A stretch of DNA of 64,000 bases from Dongia rigui. Its GTDB lineage: Bacteria; Pseudomonadota; Alphaproteobacteria; Dongiales; Dongiaceae. A model generated the notes under the pieces. That model made no database searches. It saw only the letters and a list, made by a program, of their open reading frames with translations, and was not told where the DNA came from. Location: assembly GCF_034044635.1 (NCBI RefSeq), contig NZ_JAXCLX010000002.1, positions 682,001 through 746,000 of the forward strand, written 5' to 3'. Of the stretch, positions 1 through 8,810 are shown one piece after another. The position numbers and the translations under genes were made by a program. The first letter of the stretch is position 1, and every line of letters starts with the position of its first letter.

Positions 1-1
1 T

Positions 2-97
2 TGCGCCGGTCTGTTCTGGTCCCTCGCCTTCCTCATTTTCATCCAGCAATACCTGCCGATCCTGATCGGGGCGCGCCCCGACGGGCGGCCCGGTTGA
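2..97 (+). CDS. NnrS-like protein, C-terminal end only
   Basis: Only the last 31 codons are in the window, in the frame beginning at base 2 and ending with TGA at 95-97. The peptide is a hydrophobic stretch (LFWSLAFLIFIQQYLPILI) closed by RPDGRPG, the usual ending of NnrS-family haem/copper membrane proteins as I know them. NnrS genes accompany denitrification clusters and are linked to nitric oxide stress, which fits the nos genes just downstream. The gene continues to the left outside the window. The assignment rests on a short tail plus context. Confidence 0.6.
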   Translation, partial: CAGLFWSLAFLIFIQQYLPILIGARPDGRPG

Positions 98-104
98 ACC
101 CCGA

Positions 105-118
105 TTGATTCAGATCAA
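105..118 (+). promoter_or_regulatory. Perfect FNR/NNR-type box upstream of the cytochrome c gene
   Basis: TTGATTCAGATCAA matches the Crp/Fnr-family consensus TTGAT-N4-ATCAA in all ten fixed positions. With its centre at 111.5, a class II promoter would start near 152-153, and a plausible -10 (TAAAGA, about 140-145) sits at the right distance. This places transcription start after the first possible ATG (145) and supports translation from 181. Which regulator binds (FnrL, NnrR or Dnr) cannot be told from the site. Confidence 0.82.
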
Positions 119-180
119 CACGCGTAACGCCACGGAGATTAAAGATGAACATCAAATATACCTTCACAAAAGGCATGGTC

Positions 181-603
181 ATGAAGACAAGCTTGCAGAC
201 CGGTTTGACGGCACTGTCGCTCCTTGGCGTCCTGACATTCGGCATCTCCGCCAGCCGGGCCGATTGCCCCGTGCCGCCGAGCCTCAACCAGTGCAAGACC
301 TGCCACGCGCTTGACGCCAGCAAGCCCTCGCGCGCGACAGGCCCGAACCTGCACGGGATTCCCGGCCAGCCCGCGCTCCATGCGGCGGACTTCAAGGGCT
401 ACTCACCGGCGATGAAGGCGGCGCAAGCCAAGGGTCTCACCTGGAACGACGACAATCTCTTCAAATATCTGGGCGATCCGAAGGCGTTCCTGGCCGAGGT
501 CAATGGCGAGCCGTTGAAGAACGCGATGATGTTCCAGATGAAGGACGAGACCAAGCGCAAGGCCGCGATCGAGGGGCTGAAGACCATGGCGGCCTGCCAG
601 TAA
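181..603 (+). CDS. Small periplasmic class I cytochrome c
   Basis: The 140-residue protein has a signal peptide (MKTSLQTGLTALSLLGVLTFGISASRA) and one haem motif, CKTCH, soon after the cleavage site. The Met-rich segment NAMMFQM near the C-terminus can supply the distal Met ligand. Overall it looks like a cytochrome c2/c550-type electron carrier. Start 181 is preferred over the in-frame ATGs at 145 and 175, because AAAAGG lies about 7 bases upstream and the FNR-type promoter would start transcription near 153. The gene lies between an NnrS-like gene and the nos operon, so it is a candidate electron donor for nitrous oxide reductase. That role is inference. Confidence 0.85.
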   Translation: MKTSLQTGLTALSLLGVLTFGISASRADCPVPPSLNQCKTCHALDASKPSRATGPNLHGIPGQPALHAADFKGYSPAMKAAQAKGLTWNDDNLFKYLGDPKAFLAEVNGEPLKNAMMFQMKDETKRKAAIEGLKTMAACQ

Positions 604-628
604 CACCGGGAAGCGGAACCAGAATCAC

Positions 629-1069
629 ATGATCGGCACCGAACGCATACTCGCAGCCCTCCGGCTACGACGCCTGGCGATCGGCATGTTGCTGGTGCCG
701 CTACTGGTGCTCAATCTTGTCGCCGCCAGCCTCGGCACCAGCCACATGGCCCGGGCCAGTGCGTTCGACGATGTCGTTGCGCGGTCCCGTTGCCTCACCG
801 GTACGGACGCGATGCTACCAGGGAAAGCCCCGGTAAAGTCCGAGAAGCATCAGCCTTGCCCGGCTTGCGCAACAGCCTGCACCACGGGCTGCTGCGCCGG
901 TCCGGCGCTGTTGGGCGCCGGCATGTCGGCCAGCGAACGGCGCCTGGCCGCCAGCCTGAATGCCACGCACATGCCGATCACCTATCTGGCCGTGCCGCTG
1001 CAATTCCGCTCGTCCCTACATGCCCAGGCGCCCCCGCTGCGCCAGCGCGGCCAGAGTTTTGACGCATGA
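629..1069 (+). CDS. Small Cys-rich exported/membrane protein, DUF2946-like
   Basis: A 146-residue protein with an N-terminal hydrophobic segment (about 17-38) and a central cluster CPACATACTTGCC that could bind metal. It ends in a short Pro/Arg-rich tail (QAPPLRQRG) reminiscent of DUF2946 proteins, which are often encoded beside copper or cytochrome genes. It overlaps the nosR start by four bases (ATGA), so it is translationally coupled to nosR. A part in copper supply or membrane assembly of the N2O reductase system is a guess from position and cysteines; I do not recognise it firmly. Confidence 0.6.
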   Translation: MIGTERILAALRLRRLAIGMLLVPLLVLNLVAASLGTSHMARASAFDDVVARSRCLTGTDAMLPGKAPVKSEKHQPCPACATACTTGCCAGPALLGAGMSASERRLAASLNATHMPITYLAVPLQFRSSLHAQAPPLRQRGQSFDA

Positions 1070-3237
1070 TGACCCGTATCCTCCGCAGCCTGCTTGTTCT
1101 TGGCATCCTTGTCGCAGCGCTGCTCCAAGTCCAGCCGGCGCTGGCCAAGGGGTTTGGCGCCTATCTCGCCGACATCAAGCCGGAAGAGGTTTTCCCAGGC
1201 GCCGATCACTTTGGGCCGCGCGAGGGAAATCCGCCCTCGATGGCCGCCTTCAAGGGCGATGCATTGCTGGGCTACGTGTTTGAGACCGCCGATATCGGCT
1301 ATTCCGGCAAGCCGATCCGCCTGCTGGTGGGCTTGGACAAGAGCGGCGTCATTCGCGGCGCCAAGGTGATGGAGCATCACGAGCCGATCCTGCTGGTCGG
1401 CATCCCACCCGAAAAGCTCACCGCCTTCGTCGATTCCTATGTCGGCCGCAACATCGTCACCAAGGTCGCCGGCGACGCAAACGCGGTGGACGCGATCAGT
1501 GGTGCGACCGTCACCGCCATTGTCATCAATGACGGCATCAGCCGTGCCGCCATGCAGGTTGCTAAGGCCCGGGGCCTCGCCGGCTTCGAAGCCGCCACCG
1601 CAGCAACGGGCAAGCGCTCGCTCGTCGATATCCCCTTCGCCAAGGCCGATTGGCAGTCGCTGCTGGGCGACGGGTCGGTGCGGCGCCTGCATCTTCTTAA
1701 CAGCGACGTTGACGCGGCGTTTCAGAAAATCGGTGTCGGCAGCCCAGAGCCTTATGCCCGCGCTGGCGTCCCCACCGAGCAGTTCGTCGATCTTTATGTG
1801 TCGATGGTGTCGGTTGAGGGGATCGGCCGCAACCTGCTGGGCGATGCCGAATTCGAGCGGCTCGGCCACTGGCTGAAACCCGGCCAGCAGGCCATCCTGA
1901 TCGCCGCCAACGGCGACTATTCCTTCCGCGGATCCGGCTTCGTGCGCGGCGGCATCTTCGACCGCTTCCAATTGGTACAGGACCAGACCTCGATCCTTTT
2001 CAAGGATCATGACTACCGCCGCATGGGCGATCTGCCAGACGGCGTTCCGACCTTCAAGGAAGCCGGCCTCTTCCGCATTCCCGACGGCGTCGCCTTTGAT
2101 CCCACTGCAGATTGGGAGATCAAGCTGCTGGCGCAGCGCCCGACGGGTCCGACGCAGAAGGCCTTCACCAGTTTCCCGTTGCGCTATCATCTGCCCGATC
2201 GCTTCATCCACGCCGAGGCCCTGGCGGCGCCTGCCGCGACACCCGCGGCCACCACGCCGGAAGCCGCCCCGGCGAGCGACCTGTGGAAGAAGATCTGGCG
2301 CGGCAGAATCGTCGACATCATCATCCTGTCGCTGTCACTGGCGCTGTTGACCCTCATCTTCTTCTTCCAGGATGAGTTGGTGAAGAAAGGCAAGCTCTTC
2401 ACGTATCTTCGCGTCGGCTATCTCGTCTTCTCAGTGGTGTGGATCGGCGGCTGGGCCCAGGCGCAGCTCTCGGTCGTCAACGTGCTGACCTTCACGGGCG
2501 CCCTGGTCAGCGGTGGCTTCCGCTGGGAACAATTCCTGCTTGAGCCGCTCATCTTCATTCTGTGGTGTGCGACCGCCGTTTCATTGCTCTTCTGGGGTCG
2601 CGGGCCGTTCTGCGGCTGGCTGTGCCCGTTCGGATCGCTGCAGGAACTGCTCAACCATCTGGCCCGCCGCATCGGCATTCGGCAGATCGCCATACCCTTC
2701 CATTGGCATGAGCGCCTGTGGCCGATCAAATACATCATCTTTCTCGGCCTCTTCGGGTTAAGCCTCAATGAATTCGCGCTGGCCGAGCAGTTTGCCGAGG
2801 TGGAGCCCTTCAAGACCGTCGTGCTGCTGCGCTTCATCCGTGACTGGCCGTTCGTCGTCTGGGCCGTCGCAATGCTTGTGGCCGGCCTCTTCATCGAACG
2901 CTTCTTCTGTCGCTATCTCTGCCCGCTGGGTGCTGCCTTGGCGATTCCCGGCCGCGGGCGGCTCTTCGAATGGCTGAAGCGGCGCAAGCAATGCGGCTTT
3001 GAATGCCAGCTCTGTGCCAAGCGCTGCCCGGTGCAGGCCATCCATCCGCTGGGCCAGATCAATCCCAATGAATGCGTCTATTGCATGCAGTGCCAGGTCA
3101 TCTACTGGGACGATTCGACCTGCCCGCCGCTGCTGCTGAAGAAAACCGGTCGCGGCAAGAAGCCGGCGCCGCGCCCAACACCCCCTGCGGTCGCGGCCCC
3201 AACCGTACCGAAATCTGTCGAAACAGCATCCGTTTGA
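1066..3237 (+). CDS. nosR: NosR, flavin/iron-sulfur membrane protein supporting N2O reductase
   Basis: At 723 residues this is standard NosR length. A signal/TM segment (about 5-27) leads into a periplasmic FMN-binding domain with the flavinylation motif DAISGATVTA; Thr148 is the expected FMN attachment site. Several TM helices (about 415-620) carry two CxxxCP motifs (CGWLCPFG, CRYLCPLG). A cytoplasmic C-terminal ferredoxin-like part follows, with CQLCAKRCP and CVYCMQC. Known NosR proteins feed electrons to NosZ and are needed for its maturation. nosZ follows after 15 bases; the flavin would be attached by the ApbE-type NosX encoded at 8811. There is an Ala/Pro-rich linker at about 385-405. 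Confidence 0.97.
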   Translation: MMTRILRSLLVLGILVAALLQVQPALAKGFGAYLADIKPEEVFPGADHFGPREGNPPSMAAFKGDALLGYVFETADIGYSGKPIRLLVGLDKSGVIRGAKVMEHHEPILLVGIPPEKLTAFVDSYVGRNIVTKVAGDANAVDAISGATVTAIVINDGISRAAMQVAKARGLAGFEAATAATGKRSLVDIPFAKADWQSLLGDGSVRRLHLLNSDVDAAFQKIGVGSPEPYARAGVPTEQFVDLYVSMVSVEGIGRNLLGDAEFERLGHWLKPGQQAILIAANGDYSFRGSGFVRGGIFDRFQLVQDQTSILFKDHDYRRMGDLPDGVPTFKEAGLFRIPDGVAFDPTADWEIKLLAQRPTGPTQKAFTSFPLRYHLPDRFIHAEALAAPAATPAATTPEAAPASDLWKKIWRGRIVDIIILSLSLALLTLIFFFQDELVKKGKLFTYLRVGYLVFSVVWIGGWAQAQLSVVNVLTFTGALVSGGFRWEQFLLEPLIFILWCATAVSLLFWGRGPFCGWLCPFGSLQELLNHLARRIGIRQIAIPFHWHERLWPIKYIIFLGLFGLSLNEFALAEQFAEVEPFKTVVLLRFIRDWPFVVWAVAMLVAGLFIERFFCRYLCPLGAALAIPGRGRLFEWLKRRKQCGFECQLCAKRCPVQAIHPLGQINPNECVYCMQCQVIYWDDSTCPPLLLKKTGRGKKPAPRPTPPAVAAPTVPKSVETASV

Positions 3238-3252
3238 AAGAGGAGGAGTACC

Positions 3253-5190
3253 ATGACTAAGAACACGGAAGACACCACTGGGCATGCCAGCATCAGCCGG
3301 CGTGACATATTGGGTGGCAGCGTCGCCTTGTCGTCGCTTGCCGTGGCAGGTGCTGGTGGCGCCGTCATTGGCGGCGCGGCCGGAATCCTTGCTACGCCAA
3401 AGGCCGCCGTCGCTGCGGAAACGGACGAAGTCAGCGTCCCTCCGGGAAAGCTAGACGAATATGTCGGCTTCTGGAGCAGCGGCCAGACGGGCGAAGTGCG
3501 CGTCCTCGGCCTGCCGTCGATGCGCGAGCTTGTCCGTATCCCGGTTTTCAACCGCTGCAGTGCGACGGGTTGGGGTCAGACGAATGAAAGCCTGAAGATC
3601 CTGACCGAGGGCCTGCTGCCCAAGACCAAGGAATGGCTGGCCAAGCGCGGCATGAAGACCTTCGAGAACGGCGATTGCCATCATCCGCGCCCCTCGGTCA
3701 CGGATGGCTCCTATGACGGTCGCTATGTCTTCATCAACGACAAGGCCAACACCCGCCTTGCCCGCATCCGCCTCGATGTGATGAAGGTTGACAAGATCAT
3801 CGAGATCCCGAATGCGCATTCGATCCACGGTCTGCGCGTGCAGCGCTACCCGAAGACCGGCTATGTCTATTGCAATGGCGAGAACCGCATTCCGCTCCTC
3901 AATGACGGACGTGAGCTCGAGGACGTCAAGGCGTGGCGGTCGGTCTTCACGGCGGTTGACGGCGATACGATGAAGGTTGCCTGGCAGGTCATCGTCAGCG
4001 GCAACCTCGACAACAATGACGCCGACTATAAGGGCAAGTATGCCGCCTCGACCTGCTACAATTCCGAGGAAGGCGTCACTGTTGAGGAAATGACTGCCTC
4101 CGAAACCGACCATGCCGTCTTCTTCGACATCAAGGCGATCGAGAAAGGCGTTGCCGACGGCAAGGCCAAGATGATCAACGGCGTGCCGGTACTCGATGGC
4201 ACCAAGCAAGCCAAATCGCCCTACACGCTCTATATCCCGATCGCCAACTCGCCGCATGGATGCAATGCCAGCCCCGACGGCAAGTATGTGGTCATCAACG
4301 GCAAGCTGTCGCCCACCACGACGGTGATCGAATGGGACAAGCTGGACGACATCTTTGCCGGCAAGGCCGAGCCGACGACGGCCATCGTCGCCAACGTTGA
4401 ACTGGGGCTTGGGCCACTCCATACCTCGTTCGACGGCCGTGGCAATGCCTATACCTCGCTCTTCCTCGACTCCCAGGTCGTCAAATGGAACATCGACGAG
4501 GCGATCCGGCAGTTCAAGGGCGAGAACGTCAATCCCATCAAGCAGAAGCTCGACGTGAACTACCAGGTCGGTCACGTCAACGCCTCGATGAGCGAGACAA
4601 AGGATGCCGACGGCAAATGGCTGGTGGCGTTGTGCAAGTTCTCCAAGGATCGGTTCATCAATGTCGGTCCGCTGAAGCCGGAGAACGACCAGCTGATCGA
4701 CATCTCGGGCGACGAGATGAAGCTGGTGCATGACGGCGCCAACTTCGCCGAACCGCATGACGGCACGATCATGAAAGCCAACATGATCAACCCGCTGGAA
4801 ATCTGGAAGCGCGACGACCCGATGTGGGAAGACGCCCGAGAGATGGCCAAGAAGGACGGCGTCAAGCTGGAGGAGGACAACAAGGTCATCCGTGACGGCA
4901 ACAAGGTGCGCGTCTACATGACGTCGGCGGCGCCCGCCTTCGGCGTCACCAGCTTCAAGGTGAAGCTTGGCGACGAGGTTACCGTCATCCAGACCAATAT
5001 CGACGATGTCGTGGACCTGACCCACGGCTTCACCATGGTCGATTACGGTGTCGCGATGGAGATCGGGCCGCAAGCGACGTCGTCGGTGACCTTCGTCGCC
5101 GACAAGCCCGGCGTCTATTACTACTACTGCCAGTGGTTCTGCCATGCGCTCCATATGGAGATGTCTGGGCAGATGCTGGTAGAGGCCTAA
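3253..5190 (+). CDS. nosZ: NosZ, nitrous oxide reductase (clade I)
   Basis: The 645-residue periplasmic multicopper enzyme reduces N2O to N2. The N-terminus has a Tat-type signal (SRRDILGG then a hydrophobic run), the mark of clade I enzymes. The seven-bladed propeller carries the CuZ histidine region (DCHHPRPS near residue 140 and further His residues). The cupredoxin domain ends with the CuA motif C626-Q-W628-F-C630-x3-H634-x2-M637. A strong ribosome-binding site (GAGGAGG) precedes the ATG. All key residues I looked for are present, so it should be functional. It is co-transcribed with nosR and nosDFYLX. Confidence 0.98.
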   Translation: MTKNTEDTTGHASISRRDILGGSVALSSLAVAGAGGAVIGGAAGILATPKAAVAAETDEVSVPPGKLDEYVGFWSSGQTGEVRVLGLPSMRELVRIPVFNRCSATGWGQTNESLKILTEGLLPKTKEWLAKRGMKTFENGDCHHPRPSVTDGSYDGRYVFINDKANTRLARIRLDVMKVDKIIEIPNAHSIHGLRVQRYPKTGYVYCNGENRIPLLNDGRELEDVKAWRSVFTAVDGDTMKVAWQVIVSGNLDNNDADYKGKYAASTCYNSEEGVTVEEMTASETDHAVFFDIKAIEKGVADGKAKMINGVPVLDGTKQAKSPYTLYIPIANSPHGCNASPDGKYVVINGKLSPTTTVIEWDKLDDIFAGKAEPTTAIVANVELGLGPLHTSFDGRGNAYTSLFLDSQVVKWNIDEAIRQFKGENVNPIKQKLDVNYQVGHVNASMSETKDADGKWLVALCKFSKDRFINVGPLKPENDQLIDISGDEMKLVHDGANFAEPHDGTIMKANMINPLEIWKRDDPMWEDAREMAKKDGVKLEEDNKVIRDGNKVRVYMTSAAPAFGVTSFKVKLGDEVTVIQTNIDDVVDLTHGFTMVDYGVAMEIGPQATSSVTFVADKPGVYYYYCQWFCHALHMEMSGQMLVEA

Positions 5191-5196
5191 GCGACC

Positions 5197-6507
5197 ATGC
5201 GCCGGTCGGACGCCATTCTTCTGGCGATCATGCTCGCGGTGGCGGGCATGCCGGCCGGTGCATGGGCCAAGACCATCACCGTGGCGGCCGGCGGCAACAC
5301 CCTCATCGAGGCTGTTGCCGCCGCGTCTCCCGGCGATATGCTGGATTTACAGCCGGGGCGCCATCAAGGCCCGGTGCTGATCGCCAAGACACTCGCGCTC
5401 ATCGGTGCTGACGGCGCCGAAGTGGTCGGGAATGGGGAAGGCAGCGTTATCCGCATCGAGGCCGCGGGCGTCACCATTCGTAACCTCACCATCACCGGCT
5501 CGGGCACCAACACCACCAATATCGACGGTGGAATCTATGTCGCCCAGGGAGCCGACGACCCGGTCATTGAAAACAACCGCCTGGACCAAAATCAGTTCGG
5601 CATCAGTCTGCATGGGCCAAAGCGGGCCATCGTCCGCAACAATGTCGTCACCAACCGCAATGATCTGTGGCTGAACAGTCGCGGCAATGGCATCCACATG
5701 TGGAACAATGTCGGCTCGCGCATCGAAGACAACATCGTCACTGGCGGTCGCGACGGCATCTTCGTCCAGTTGGGCAGCGATAACATCATCACCGGCAACA
5801 AGTTCAGCCATCTGCGCTTTGCCGTTCACTACATGTATTCAAAGCGCGGATCCGTTTCCGACAACGTGTCGATCGGCAACCATATCGGCTATGCGCTGAT
5901 GTATTCCGACCAGTTGATCATCAAGGGCAATATCAGCGTGAAGGACCGCGATTACGGCCTGATGCTCAATTCGGCCCGCAAAGGCGACATCCGCGACAAT
6001 GTCATCTATGGGACCGCCGACAAGTGCCTGTTCTTCTATCTGGCGGTCAAGAATCAGCTCATCGGCAATCGCTTCGAGGATTGCGGCATCGGCGTCCATG
6101 TGACGGGATCCGATGCCAATCTCATCGGCGGCAACGCGTTTATCGGCAATCATGTCCAGATGCATTATGCCGGCACCAAATTCCATGAATGGTCGATCGA
6201 CGGACGCGGCAATTACTGGAGCGACAATCCGGCCTTCGATCTCAATGGCGACGGCATGGCGGATACCGCCTACCGGCCGAACGACATCGTCGACTGGGTG
6301 GTGTGGCGCTATCCGCTGTCAAAATTGCTGATGTCGAGCCCGGCCATGGAGATCCTGCGCGTCGGGCAGAGCCAATTTCCAGCGCTTTACCCGGGCGGTG
6401 TCGTCGACTCGCATCCTCTTATGACGGCGCCAACCGCGCCACGCGCGTTGCCGGAGATCCCGGCCGATGTGAAGTGGGAAGAAGGCAAGGCAGACCCATC
6501 ATCATGA
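5197..6507 (+). CDS. nosD: NosD, periplasmic copper-site maturation protein
   Basis: A 436-residue protein with a Sec signal peptide (first 25 or so residues, ending GAWA). The right-handed beta-helix is built of repeats of the type NxIxxNxxxG (VIENNRLDQNQFGI, IVRNNVVTNR, RIEDNIVTGG), the carbohydrate-binding/CASH pattern of NosD. In known systems NosD works with the NosFY transporter to build the CuZ sulfide-bridged copper cluster of NosZ. It starts six bases after nosZ and its stop overlaps the nosF start (ATGA), so expression is coupled. Confidence 0.96.
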   Translation: MRRSDAILLAIMLAVAGMPAGAWAKTITVAAGGNTLIEAVAAASPGDMLDLQPGRHQGPVLIAKTLALIGADGAEVVGNGEGSVIRIEAAGVTIRNLTITGSGTNTTNIDGGIYVAQGADDPVIENNRLDQNQFGISLHGPKRAIVRNNVVTNRNDLWLNSRGNGIHMWNNVGSRIEDNIVTGGRDGIFVQLGSDNIITGNKFSHLRFAVHYMYSKRGSVSDNVSIGNHIGYALMYSDQLIIKGNISVKDRDYGLMLNSARKGDIRDNVIYGTADKCLFFYLAVKNQLIGNRFEDCGIGVHVTGSDANLIGGNAFIGNHVQMHYAGTKFHEWSIDGRGNYWSDNPAFDLNGDGMADTAYRPNDIVDWVVWRYPLSKLLMSSPAMEILRVGQSQFPALYPGGVVDSHPLMTAPTAPRALPEIPADVKWEEGKADPSS

Positions 6508-7478
6508 ATGTCGTGACGAAAATGACCCTTTTTGAGCAAGGTCCAGCAGGCGTGGCGCCCGCCATTCACGCCAGCCATCTGGTGAAACAATATGGCACGC
6601 ATCGCGCGGTCGACGGGGTTGAGCTGATGATCGAGCCTGGCCGTACCGTGGCGTTGATCGGCCACAATGGCGCCGGCAAGACCACGTTGATGAAGCTGAT
6701 CCTGGGGCTGATCCGGCCCAGCGCCGGCGATCTCGTGGTGCTGGGGGCGAGGCCATCGCTCGCTGGTCTCGACTATCGGCGGCAGATCGGGTTCCTCCCG
6801 GAGAATGTCGCCTTTCATGACGAACTCACCGGCACGCAGACATTGCGCTTCTATGCCGATCTCAAAAGCGCCCCGCGATCGCAATGCGCGGAATTGCTGG
6901 AGCGCGTCGGCTTGAGCTTTGCGGCCGGGCGGCGGGTCAAGACCTATTCGAAGGGTATGCGGCAGCGCCTCGGCCTGGCGCAGGCCTTGCTCGGCGTGCC
7001 GCGCCTCCTGTTGCTGGACGAACCGACGACGGGGCTCGATCCGAACTCGCGGCGGGAATTCTTCGCCATCATCCGCGAGCTTTCCGCGCGCGGTGCGACG
7101 GTGATCATCTCCTCCCACATACTGACCGAGTTGGAAGCGCAGACCGATCTGGTTGCCATCATGAAGGGCGGGCATCTGGTCGGTCTCGGGCCGCTGGAGA
7201 CATTGCGCAGCCAGGCGGCCCTTCCGGTGCGTTTCGTGGTGGGTTGTCGCGGTTCCGCCGAAACCCTCTCAACCCATCTCGCCGATCTCGATGCATGCGT
7301 GATCAACCAGGACGCCTTGATGGTGGCCTGCCCGGTGGCAGATAAAATGACGACCCTGGCGCGTCTGGTGGCGCTCGGGGCGGCGGTGACCGATATCGAT
7401 ATTCGGCATCCGGGGCTTGACGAGATCTACAATCATTTCAGTCCGCAGCCGGCCGACCGGACAGGGGGTGCCGCATGA
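6504..7478 (+). CDS. nosF: NosF, ABC ATPase for NosZ copper-centre assembly
   Basis: The 324-residue ATPase has Walker A GHNGAGKTT, a degenerate signature region (KTYSKGMRQRLGLAQALLG) and Walker B LLLLDEPTTGLD, followed by the H-loop ISSHI. The open frame extends upstream to 6189, but that part is only the shadow of nosD. The ATG at 6504 overlaps the nosD stop and gives normal N-terminal length; ATG 6522 is an alternative. NosF pairs with NosY in the inner membrane and is thought to supply sulfur to the CuZ site with NosD. Confidence 0.95.
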   Translation: MNVVTKMTLFEQGPAGVAPAIHASHLVKQYGTHRAVDGVELMIEPGRTVALIGHNGAGKTTLMKLILGLIRPSAGDLVVLGARPSLAGLDYRRQIGFLPENVAFHDELTGTQTLRFYADLKSAPRSQCAELLERVGLSFAAGRRVKTYSKGMRQRLGLAQALLGVPRLLLLDEPTTGLDPNSRREFFAIIRELSARGATVIISSHILTELEAQTDLVAIMKGGHLVGLGPLETLRSQAALPVRFVVGCRGSAETLSTHLADLDACVINQDALMVACPVADKMTTLARLVALGAAVTDIDIRHPGLDEIYNHFSPQPADRTGGAA

Positions 7479-8299
7479 GAGCGATTTTGATCATCGCCCG
7501 CAAGGAGATTACCGACGGCCTGCGCAACCGGTGGGTTCTGGGCGCCACGTTGCTGCTCTCTGGCCTCGGCTTTGCCCTTGCCTTTCTCGGCAGCGCCCCT
7601 AGTGGCCAGTTGGACGTCAAACCGCTGGCGGTCATCGTCGTCAGCCTTTCCAGCCTCACCATCTTCCTGATGCCGCTCATCGCCCTGCTGATCTCCTATG
7701 ACGCGATCGTGGGCGAGATCGAGCGCGGCTGCATGTTGCTGCTGCTGACCTATCCGGTGACCAAGGGCCAGATCCTGGTCGGCAAGTTCCTGGGCCATAC
7801 CGGCATCCTTGCCATCGCCACATTGGTGGGCTATGGCGCGGCCGGGATGGCCGCCGCAATGAGCGGCGATGCCGACATTCAATCCTGGAAGGCCTTCGCC
7901 AATCTCATTATCAGCTCGATTCTGCTGGGCTGTGCCTTCCTGGCGCTCGCCTATTGGGTCAGTGCCTCGGTGCGGGAGCGCAGCACGGCGGCCGGAATCG
8001 CCATCGGCATCTGGTTCGCCATGGTCGTCATCTATGACCTCATGTTGATGGGTCTGTTGATCGGCACCAAGGGCTGGATCGACGACAAGGTCTTCCCCTA
8101 TCTGCTCCTTGCCAACCCCGCCGATATCTATCGCCTGCTTAACCTCACCGCTTTCGACAATATCCGCAGCTTCTCCGGCATGGCCGGCTTGAGCGAGCAG
8201 GCTCAGTTCGCGCCCACGACATTGCTGGTGGCGCTGCTCGCTTGGATTGCCGTGCCGCTGCTGCTGGCCGGGCGTCGTTTTGTCAGGAGTGAATCATGA
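7475..8299 (+). CDS. nosY: NosY, ABC permease partner of NosF
   Basis: A 274-residue integral membrane protein with about six hydrophobic helices (near residues 20-38, 50-75, 105-125, 140-165, 175-200 and 250-268). The N-terminal RAILIIARKEITDGLRNRW is the amphipathic lead-in typical of this ABC-2-like permease family. It overlaps nosF by four bases and nosL by four bases, so nosFYL are tightly coupled. Its role with NosDF in CuZ maturation is family knowledge. Confidence 0.95.
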   Translation: MRAILIIARKEITDGLRNRWVLGATLLLSGLGFALAFLGSAPSGQLDVKPLAVIVVSLSSLTIFLMPLIALLISYDAIVGEIERGCMLLLLTYPVTKGQILVGKFLGHTGILAIATLVGYGAAGMAAAMSGDADIQSWKAFANLIISSILLGCAFLALAYWVSASVRERSTAAGIAIGIWFAMVVIYDLMLMGLLIGTKGWIDDKVFPYLLLANPADIYRLLNLTAFDNIRSFSGMAGLSEQAQFAPTTLLVALLAWIAVPLLLAGRRFVRSES

Positions 8300-8799
8300 A
8301 GACCTTTCTTGTGGCCGGTGCGGCGGCCTTGATGTTGCTGCTGGCCGCCTGCTCGCCGGAAGAGGACGCCGCATTGCCGCTGCCGTTGGAGCCGGATGCC
8401 AATTCGATCGCCTATTTCTGCCATATGGCTTTGACCGAGCACGAGGGGCCCAAGGGGCAGTTGTTCCTGCGCGGCCAGGCGGCCCCCGTCTGGTTCTCTT
8501 CGCCCGGCGAGGTTTTCATGTTCCTCGCCACCGAGTTGGCGCAGCCACGCGATCTTCGCGCCGTCTATGTCAACGATATGGGCCGCGGCAGTTGGGAAAA
8601 GCCAGAGGTCGGCGCCTGGATCGAAGCCGACAAAGCGTTCTATGTGGTCGGCAGCAGCAAGACCGGCGCCATGGGTGAGAAAGAGGCGGTTCCCTTCGCC
8701 GACAAGGATGCGGCCGTTCAATTCGCGACGCAGTTCGGTGGCCATGTCCTCGATTTCGACCGGGCCAAGGTGGCGATGAATCCCGAGACCGGCAGCTAA
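8296..8799 (+). CDS. nosL: NosL, copper-binding lipoprotein chaperone
   Basis: A 167-residue lipoprotein. The signal peptide ends in the lipobox LLAAC, so the mature protein is lipid-anchored in the periplasm. The FCHM motif (around residue 40) matches the Cu(I)-binding Cys/His/Met region of NosL. Family knowledge says NosL delivers copper to apo-NosZ. The C-terminal part (GEKEAVPFADKDAAVQFA) is the conserved NosL fold. It overlaps nosY by four bases. Confidence 0.95.
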   Translation: MKTFLVAGAAALMLLLAACSPEEDAALPLPLEPDANSIAYFCHMALTEHEGPKGQLFLRGQAAPVWFSSPGEVFMFLATELAQPRDLRAVYVNDMGRGSWEKPEVGAWIEADKAFYVVGSSKTGAMGEKEAVPFADKDAAVQFATQFGGHVLDFDRAKVAMNPETGS

Positions 8800-8810
8800 G
8801 GGAGACGGCG

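Noticed and set aside
3451-5154. 567-codon reverse open frame opposite nosZ
   Set aside because: It is the antisense of the highly conserved nosZ frame, has low-complexity Asp/Val/Arg-rich composition and no domain; it arises from high GC third positions.
6189-6503. Upstream extension of the nosF frame
   Set aside because: It duplicates the 3' end of nosD in another frame; the ATG overlapping the nosD stop gives the normal NosF N-terminus.
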